This document shows positions 7,238 to 12,523 of a stretch of DNA of 12,523 bases, piece after piece (positions within the stretch are counted from its first letter, which is position 1; every line of letters begins with the position of its first letter). The DNA is taken from assembly GCA_964402955.1 (NCBI GenBank), contig CAYOEZ010000141.1:1-12523 (forward strand), read 5' to 3'. The translations under genes were made by a program, and so were the position numbers. This DNA is from CAYOEZ01 sp964402955. Lineage in GTDB: Bacteria > Chloroflexota > DTOL01 > DAOUCN01. The notes beneath the pieces are model-generated. The model was given only the letters and a program-made list of their open reading frames with translations. It had not been told where the DNA came from and did not search any database.

Positions 7238-8878
7238 CTACTCATCCGCTTCAGGCGGCTGGCGCAAGGCCTTGATCGCCAGGGGAAGCGCGCTCAGCAA
7301 GTCTCCCGCCACCATGCCGCTGTCCCCGAACGACTGCGTCATCACCTGCCCTGCCAGAGCGTGCACAAATGCCCCGCATACCGCAACACTGTAAGACCGT
7401 GACATCTTGTGCGACACCCTAAGGGTCTCCGAGACCCTTAGGGTGTCGCGGGTTTCGCCGTAATCCCCCTGCGCCAGCAGCCCGGTGATTGCGCCTGCCA
7501 GCACATCACCGCTGCCTGCCGTCGCCATAGCTGGATTGGCAAAGGGGTTGATCGTCGCCTGGCCGTCCGGAGCGGCGATGACTGTGTACGCGCCCTTGAG
7601 CACAACAACCTGCTGCCACAATGCTGCTTTCGCCAGCGCCACGCCGATGCGATCTGACTCTATCTCGGCCACGCTCAGGCCAGAGAGGCGCGCCATTTCT
7701 CCGGGATGAGGAGTCAAGACGGCTGCGGGGGGAAGCGACTGCCACCATTTCGCGTCGCTGGCCAGCGCGTTCAGCCCGTCGGCGTCGATTACCAGGCGCA
7801 GCGCGGGCAGCGCCGTGAGCGCGGCGAGCAAGCGCTGCACCAGCAGCCGGGTGCGGGGGTGCGCGCCCAGCCCACAGCCGACAAGCAGTGTGTCGTAGCG
7901 GGGGAGGGCATCCAGAAGCTCCGCCAGGCCATCTTCACTCAGGTAACCCGGCTCAGCTTCGGGCAAGGGCAGGAATGTTACCTCACTTGTCTTCACGGCA
8001 AGGATGGGATGCAGGCTGCGCGCCAGAGCCAGCGTCACCAAACCCGCGCCCACCCGGTAGGCTGCCATGCTGGCAAGATATGCCGCGCCGGTGTAGTTGG
8101 CACAGCCAGCCAGCACGAGCACCTTACCAAACGTGCCTTTGTTGGCATTGCGCGGGCGCTCAGGTAGCATCTCGGCTATGCGATCGGGTTCAGCCAGATC
8201 GAGCGCTACGGAACCGGCAATCTCAGATGGAATGCCAATATCGGCAACCACCAGGTCGCCAACGGCGGCGGCGCCCGGAAACAGGTAGTGGCCACGCTTG
8301 GGGAAGGCGAATGTGACGGTCACATCGGCGGGCAGTGCGGTGGGGTCGAGCGCGCCCGTGTCAGCGTTCAGCCCGCTGGGCACGTCAACCGCCACGATCA
8401 GGGGCGGCGACGGGCGCTCTGCCACAGCCACACGCACCGCGTCGAGCATGGCCTTCATCGTGCCCTCTATGGGCCGCGCTGCGCCGGTCCCCAGGAGAGC
8501 ATCGACGATAATGTCGGCGTCCTTGCAGGCTCCTCGTAGAGCCACAAGCCCGGTGTCGTCATCCAGGGCGAAGATGGGTATGTTACGCTCACGCACCTCA
8601 CGGAAGTTCGTATCTGTGTCGGGACGCGGCTGCCAGAGGAAGATCTGCACTCTGGCGTGCAGGTCGTGCAGAAAGCGGGCGGCCACCAGGCCATCGCCGC
8701 CATTGTTGCCCGGGCCGGCAAGGATGAGCACATTACGCCCTTGTAGCGACGACTCACGGCGCGCGATCTCTTGCGCCACGGCGCTGCCGGCTTTGTCCAT
8801 CATTCGGGCGTAGGAGAGACCGGCAGCCTCAACCGTGGCCTCAGCCAACTTCATTTGCTGAACAGTGAGTAGTTTCAT
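7238..8878 (-). CDS. nnr: Bifunctional NAD(P)H-hydrate epimerase / ADP-dependent (S)-NAD(P)H-hydrate dehydratase
   Basis: A 546-aa fusion that repairs hydrated NADH and NADPH. The N-terminal YjeF_N (NnrE) domain, about 1-235, interconverts R and S hydrates; it shows AGPGNNGGDGL (54-64), DALLGTG (126-132) and VDVPSGLNADTG (164-175). The C-terminal ribokinase-like NnrD domain, about 240-540, dehydrates the S form with ADP; it shows KGTFGKVLVLAGC (247-259), VLTPHPGEMARL (387-398) and ATAGSGDVLAG (452-462). The start at 8878 (MKLLTVQQM) is preferred over a start 10 codons upstream because the family begins there; no strong Shine-Dalgarno site is visible. Residues about 474-495 contain a TLRVS...TLRVS repeat absent from the pattern of this family and encoded by a 39-bp palindrome; they lie just after the GSGD active-site region. 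It follows acpS, a common arrangement. Confidence 0.93.
   Translation of the reverse strand: MKLLTVQQMKLAEATVEAAGLSYARMMDKAGSAVAQEIARRESSLQGRNVLILAGPGNNGGDGLVAARFLHDLHARVQIFLWQPRPDTDTNFREVRERNIPIFALDDDTGLVALRGACKDADIIVDALLGTGAARPIEGTMKAMLDAVRVAVAERPSPPLIVAVDVPSGLNADTGALDPTALPADVTVTFAFPKRGHYLFPGAAAVGDLVVADIGIPSEIAGSVALDLAEPDRIAEMLPERPRNANKGTFGKVLVLAGCANYTGAAYLASMAAYRVGAGLVTLALARSLHPILAVKTSEVTFLPLPEAEPGYLSEDGLAELLDALPRYDTLLVGCGLGAHPRTRLLVQRLLAALTALPALRLVIDADGLNALASDAKWWQSLPPAAVLTPHPGEMARLSGLSVAEIESDRIGVALAKAALWQQVVVLKGAYTVIAAPDGQATINPFANPAMATAGSGDVLAGAITGLLAQGDYGETRDTLRVSETLRVSHKMSRSYSVAVCGAFVHALAGQVMTQSFGDSGMVAGDLLSALPLAIKALRQPPEADE
7411..7449. repeat. 39-bp palindrome inside the nnr reading frame
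   Basis: Two perfect 19-bp arms (7411-7429, gcgacaccctaagggtctc; 7431-7449, its reverse complement) flank a single central c at 7430. Each arm contains a smaller inverted repeat, accct-a-agggt and accct-t-agggt, so the arms can also fold alone. Read on the coding strand the two halves give a direct peptide repeat TLRVS-E-TLRVS. The length is 13 codons exactly, so the frame is kept. Neighbouring NnrD sequence resumes with GAFVHALAG, as expected for the family. The form recalls palindromic repeat elements inserted in frame (for example those described in Rickettsia), but I cannot assign it to a known family. Confidence 0.85.
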
Positions 8879-8890
8879 ATGCGTCTTATG

Positions 8891-8927
8891 GAATCCGTCC
8901 GGCGTCATGGCGACGCTGGACGGATTC
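8891..8927. repeat. Hairpin between acpS and nnr
   Basis: The outer arms gaatccgtcc / ggacggattc (8891-8900, 8918-8927) are a perfect 10-bp repeat and the inner arms gcgtc / gacgc (8902-8906, 8912-8916) add 5 bp around a 5-nt loop. The single unmatched position (g 8901, t 8917) is a G·U wobble in plus-strand RNA but an A·C mismatch in the minus-strand transcript. It fills most of the 54-bp gap and has no T tract. It may stabilise or partly end the ugd-acpS message. Confidence 0.65.
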
Positions 8928-8932
8928 TACCT

Positions 8933-9301
8933 CTACATAGCGACCACGAATGCGACGGCGTAATTGTCGGAGTGCGAAAGACTGATGGATATCTCGCGCA
9001 AGCCCAGTTCATCGGCTCGCTGCTGAGCACGCCCACTCAAATGGACAAACGGCTTGCCTCTAGGATCGGCCAGAACCTCAACGTCGTGCCACCAGATACC
9101 ATCGGCGCACCAGATGCCCGTCCCCAGCGCCTTCGACACAGCTTCTTTTGCCGCAAAGCGGACAGCAAGCTCGTGAGCGCGCCCGCGACAGAAGGCCAAC
9201 TCGGAGGGCGTGAAGACGCGCCTGATGAAGCGCGCTCCCCAGCGCTCCAGGCTCTGCTCGACACGTGCGATCTCGATGATATCGACACCGGTTGTCAGCA
9301 C
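8933..9301 (-). CDS. acpS: Holo-[acyl-carrier-protein] synthase
   Basis: A 122-aa cytoplasmic AcpS-type phosphopantetheinyl transferase, which moves 4'-phosphopantetheine from CoA to the serine of acyl carrier protein. D7 in GVDIIEI and E53 in RFAAKEAVSKALGTG are the expected magnesium ligands; FTPSELAFCRGR (30-41) and the ISLSHSDNYAVAFV C-terminus are also characteristic. Length is normal. The start is a GTG at 9301, since the family motif begins five residues in; GAGGG ends about 9 nt upstream, inside the last codons of ugd. The gene begins 5 bp after the ugd stop codon, so the two are likely co-transcribed. A fused nnr gene follows, as in many bacteria. Confidence 0.95.
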   Translation of the reverse strand: MLTTGVDIIEIARVEQSLERWGARFIRRVFTPSELAFCRGRAHELAVRFAAKEAVSKALGTGIWCADGIWWHDVEVLADPRGKPFVHLSGRAQQRADELGLREISISLSHSDNYAVAFVVAM

Positions 9302-9306
9302 GGCGG

Positions 9307-10605
<1,299 letters not shown>

Positions 10606-10624
10606 ATGCCCCTCTGTGAGTCAA

Positions 10625-10652
10625 GGCCGCCAGAAGAAATCGTCTGGCGGCC
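10625..10652 (-). promoter_or_regulatory. Hairpin between the toxin gene and ugd
   Basis: Perfect 10-bp arms ggccgccaga / tctggcggcc (10625-10634, 10643-10652) enclose an 8-nt loop. It lies 17 bp after the toxin-gene stop codon and 20 bp before the ugd start on the minus strand. The sequence after it on that strand is TTGACTCAC, with no T run, so it could be a weak terminator of the cassette or a leader structure of ugd. Confidence 0.55.
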
Positions 10653-10669
10653 CTAAGTGCAGTCGATTG

Positions 10670-11089
10670 TCACCTTTCGTAACGGCAGGACTCGGTGCCT
10701 CTCGAGGACCTGATCAGAAAGTCCGACTCATGCAACACGGCTATGTTGCGAGCCGCTTCGGATGCCCTACCGGAGTTCTGAAATCGGGAGAAAACCGCCA
10801 GTACCGCATCGAGATGCTTACTTGCCAGGTCGAGTACGATGATGCCCTTGTGCTTACCTGGTCGAAAACGCTTTGCATCATCGAAGTGGTGGTCATGCGT
10901 GACGAGGACGCCTGCAGCAAGGCGCAGCACATCCTCATCATGCGCTCCCGCGGCAGCGAAGGTCACCTCGTGGCGGCCATGCTCCTGTAGCCACTTTGCG
11001 AACAACGGGTGGATGTTCTCGTCCAAGCAGAAGGCCAAGTTCCTGGCCTTCTTGAACGACGCGCCTGGCTCTTTGCTCGCGTTACTCAC
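10670..11089 (-). CDS. DUF5615 family PIN-like protein, probable toxin
   Basis: A 139-aa protein with the DUF5615 (Mut7-C-like, PIN-related) pattern: CLDENIHPLFAKWLQEHGR (21-39), DEDVLRLA (51-58) and VLVTHDHHFDD (61-71). The acidic residues D23, E24, D51, D53, D66 and D70 sit where PIN-type nucleases place metal ligands, so an RNase activity is plausible; it is not shown by the sequence. Such proteins usually pair with a DUF433 protein, and here that partner is directly upstream with a GTGA overlap (11086-11089). The start is therefore a GTG; the fold core begins about 18 residues in, so a later TTG at codon 18 is possible. The last 25 or so residues extend past the conserved core. Confidence 0.8.
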   Translation of the reverse strand: MSNASKEPGASFKKARNLAFCLDENIHPLFAKWLQEHGRHEVTFAAAGAHDEDVLRLAAGVLVTHDHHFDDAKRFRPGKHKGIIVLDLASKHLDAVLAVFSRFQNSGRASEAARNIAVLHESDFLIRSSRGTESCRYER

Positions 11090-11619
11090 GCCCGGTCTTC
11101 CAAGACTGCACCCGCGTAGCGCAATGCTGCCTTGACCTGCTCCTCCGTCAGTCTTGAGTACATCTCTAGTATCTGAACGAGTGAGTATCCCTCCTCAACA
11201 AGGCTGATGATCATGTACACTGGAATTCGCGTACCCGACACAACCGGGACGCCATGCATGACCTCCTTGTCGACCGAGACATACCGGCGGACCTCATCAT
11301 CAGCGGCGTACAACGCCCTGGTGAAAGAGTGAACTCTCTCGGCAATGCGGGACTCAACGGACGTTCCTTGCTCCATGTCTGTAGCTGTTGCCCTTGTGGT
11401 CTCTCCAGGAGACGCAAAAGAAGGAGAGACCGCCGCAATCACGAATTCCCTCTGCTGCTTAGTCAAGTGCCGGAAATCCTCGATTGCTCTAATCAGCGTC
11501 TCGGCGCTGCCGTCAGAGACGTAGACTGATGAAGTCACCACCGTTGCTGTCACAGATTCCGGTGCCCAGCGTCTACCAGAATATCCACTCTGGCTTTCCC
11601 ACGCTCGCGTGTCGGTCAT
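11086..11619 (-). CDS. DUF433 protein with long N-terminal extension, probable antitoxin
   Basis: A 177-aa protein. Residues about 111-172 are a clear DUF433 domain (VDKEVMHGVPVVSGTRIPV, then ISLVEEGYSLVQILEMY and LTEEQVKAALRYA), a winged-helix-like fold found in antitoxins of DUF5615 toxins. Typical DUF433 antitoxins are only about 70-110 aa. The first ~105 residues here form an additional region: a polar, Ser/Thr/Val-rich start (1-35), a helix-like segment IRAIEDFRHLTKQQREFVIAAV (43-64), and a charged linker to about 110; I do not recognise it. The ATG overlaps the upstream stop codon (ATGA) and has GGAGG 7 nt before it (11627-11631), which makes the long form credible. It overlaps the toxin start, so the three genes should be translated as a coupled set. 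Confidence 0.82.
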   Translation of the reverse strand: MTDTRAWESQSGYSGRRWAPESVTATVVTSSVYVSDGSAETLIRAIEDFRHLTKQQREFVIAAVSPSFASPGETTRATATDMEQGTSVESRIAERVHSFTRALYAADDEVRRYVSVDKEVMHGVPVVSGTRIPVYMIISLVEEGYSLVQILEMYSRLTEEQVKAALRYAGAVLEDRA

Positions 11620-12320
11620 TTGGCAACCTCCAGAATGGGTGATACCAAGGAAACTAGCGATTCGCCTAGCACATCATAGCATCTGTCAAAGAACTTCCCG
11701 AGGTTTGTGCGCTCGACGCTGACGTCGTTCTCATAGCAATCGACATCGACTGAGAAGACATGCTCCGGGAGATCGGCGTCAGCAACTGCAAGAGCGCTCC
11801 CTGCTTCGGCGCGGTGTGCGGTTGTCAGGCGAACGAGCACGTGCAGGCCGTCACCTGCATCGTATTGTGTCTGGACAAACGTGTTTTCCAACCGCCCGAT
11901 CTTCTGCCAGTCAATGCCTTGCCAGTTCAGTGCTTTTCGAGAAAAAGCCTGCCCCGCAGAAGCCACGTCAGCGAGCGGCCACAACAACTGAACACGAAGG
12001 CCCAGCCTCTTGTAAGTGGAGACCTCCAGAATCGAAGATATGCTCAGGAGCCGCTTTGCGGATTGGTCCCCAACAAAGGTCAAGGTTGGCGGGCGATCGT
12101 ATCGTAGCCAAATACGCTGAGAGCTGACCGCCAATTCCGCGATTCCACCCCGAGTGGGACCGATCCTTCGCATCTCCAGTCCATTTAAGTCGACTTTGGA
12201 ATCTGGGAGTTCATCGATGTAGCCGTTCATAACTTGGCCAGCCAGGTCCAGATAGCGGTAGCCCTTCAGCAAGTCAGCTTGGCAGAACGCCTGATAGAAT
12301 ACGAAGTCCTTGATCTCCAT
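11616..12320 (-). CDS. Uncharacterised protein, first gene of the toxin-antitoxin operon (TIGR04255-like?)
   Basis: A 234-aa soluble protein with no signal peptide or membrane segment. I do not recognise it with confidence. The stretch TYKRLGLRVQLLWPL (102-116) and a C-terminal pattern with VFSVDVDCYEND followed by a helix (FFDRCYDVLGESLVSLVSPIL) resemble the sporadically distributed TIGR04255 family, which is functionally obscure. The start at 12320 is chosen because GGGAG lies 8 nt upstream (12329-12333) and the promoter -10 box is at 12353-12358; an in-frame TTG at 12353 would fall in that box and be untranscribed. It overlaps the DUF433 gene by ATGA, so it is probably a functional part of the cassette. 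Base composition looks lower in GC than the metabolic genes: 12181-12240 has 27 G+C of 60. Confidence 0.7.
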   Translation of the reverse strand: MEIKDFVFYQAFCQADLLKGYRYLDLAGQVMNGYIDELPDSKVDLNGLEMRRIGPTRGGIAELAVSSQRIWLRYDRPPTLTFVGDQSAKRLLSISSILEVSTYKRLGLRVQLLWPLADVASAGQAFSRKALNWQGIDWQKIGRLENTFVQTQYDAGDGLHVLVRLTTAHRAEAGSALAVADADLPEHVFSVDVDCYENDVSVERTNLGKFFDRCYDVLGESLVSLVSPILEVAK

Positions 12321-12352
12321 GTTTTTTACTCCCAAATACTCAACTGCGCGCA

Positions 12353-12380
12353 ATTATAACACTCGGCGCGACGAAGTCAA
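12353..12380 (-). promoter_or_regulatory. Near-consensus sigma70 promoter of the three-gene cassette
   Basis: On the minus strand the -35 is TTGACT (12375-12380) and the -10 is a perfect TATAAT (12353-12358) with a 16-bp spacer. A start near 12346 would leave a leader of about 26 nt before the ATG at 12320. The promoter lies wholly in the gap after the upstream FAD-protein gene, so the cassette has its own transcription. I see no obvious operator, though the leader contains a gcgcgc-type short repeat next to the -10. Confidence 0.85.
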
Positions 12381-12413
12381 GCGTGGCAAGCGCAGTTTCC
12401 AACGCGCGTGAGC

Positions 12414-12523
12414 CTACGCATTCGCCACCACCACCCCGGCCACCCGTTCGCCAAGCTCCACCGCATAGTTGGTGCCGCGGTCCCAGGGATAGACCTGGGC
12501 CATGCTGGCGAAGTAGAGGTTGG
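12414..12523 (-). CDS. FAD-dependent amine-oxidase-like protein, C-terminus (5' end off the window)
   Basis: The last 35 codons and stop of a minus-strand gene that enters from the right edge. The peptide, with NLYFASMAQVYPWDRGTNYA as its first 20 residues, matches the C-terminal FAD-binding tail of amine oxidase / protoporphyrinogen-oxidase-like flavoproteins, where a segment like this closes over the isoalloxazine ring and is followed by the last helix. Relatives of this type often lie among glycosyltransferase genes, which would fit with ugd in the same direction beyond the cassette. Substrate cannot be inferred from this fragment. No convincing terminator follows the stop. Confidence 0.7.
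   Translation of the reverse strand, partial: NLYFASMAQVYPWDRGTNYAVELGERVAGVVVANA

Noticed and set aside
7706..8316. Long open frames on the plus strand opposite nnr
   Set aside because: They are antisense shadows of a high-GC coding region; the minus-strand product has full NnrE and NnrD motifs and these frames have none.
12321..12353. Upstream TTG start for the 234-aa protein
   Set aside because: The codon falls in the -10 box of the cassette promoter, while the ATG at 12320 has GGGAG at good spacing.

Overview
The window looks like a piece of a GC-rich bacterial chromosome with conventional sigma70-type promoters and Shine-Dalgarno sites. The gene content (family 5 oligopeptide-type ABC transporter with a lipoprotein binding protein, an ornithine/alanine-type racemase, D-aminoacylase, a fused NnrE-NnrD, and a DUF433/DUF5615 toxin-antitoxin pair) would fit Chloroflexota or another soil or sediment bacterium. 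That taxonomic guess is weak and rests on general resemblance only.

Left edge (1-922): the 3' end of a molybdopterin oxidoreductase gene on the plus strand, then a tRNA-Glu(UUC) on the minus strand with its own promoter and hairpin. A second promoter points right, and its start site shows that the racemase begins at 923 rather than further upstream.

Plus-strand operon (923-7224): an amino-acid racemase, an N-acyl-D-amino-acid deacylase, a lipoprotein substrate-binding protein and two DppB/DppC-type permeases. Read together they suggest uptake of a small peptide or N-acylated D-amino acid, release of the D-amino acid, and conversion to the L form. No ATPase subunit is present; the operon ends 13 bp from a convergent gene. 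Two strong hairpins lie between the binding protein and the first permease.

Minus-strand block (7238-10605): UDP-glucose 6-dehydrogenase, then holo-ACP synthase, then the bifunctional NAD(P)H-hydrate repair enzyme NnrE-NnrD. The NnrD domain carries a 39-bp near-perfect palindrome inside its reading frame, which looks like an in-frame palindromic repeat insertion.

Minus-strand cassette (10670-12380): a near-consensus promoter drives three overlapping genes: a 234-aa protein of uncertain family, a 177-aa protein whose C-terminal third is DUF433, and a DUF5615 PIN-like toxin. This is the most likely accessory element and the best candidate for a little-described system, a three-part toxin-antitoxin operon. 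The right edge holds the last 35 codons of an FAD-dependent amine-oxidase-like gene, so the cassette sits between ugd and another gene that could belong to surface-polysaccharide metabolism.
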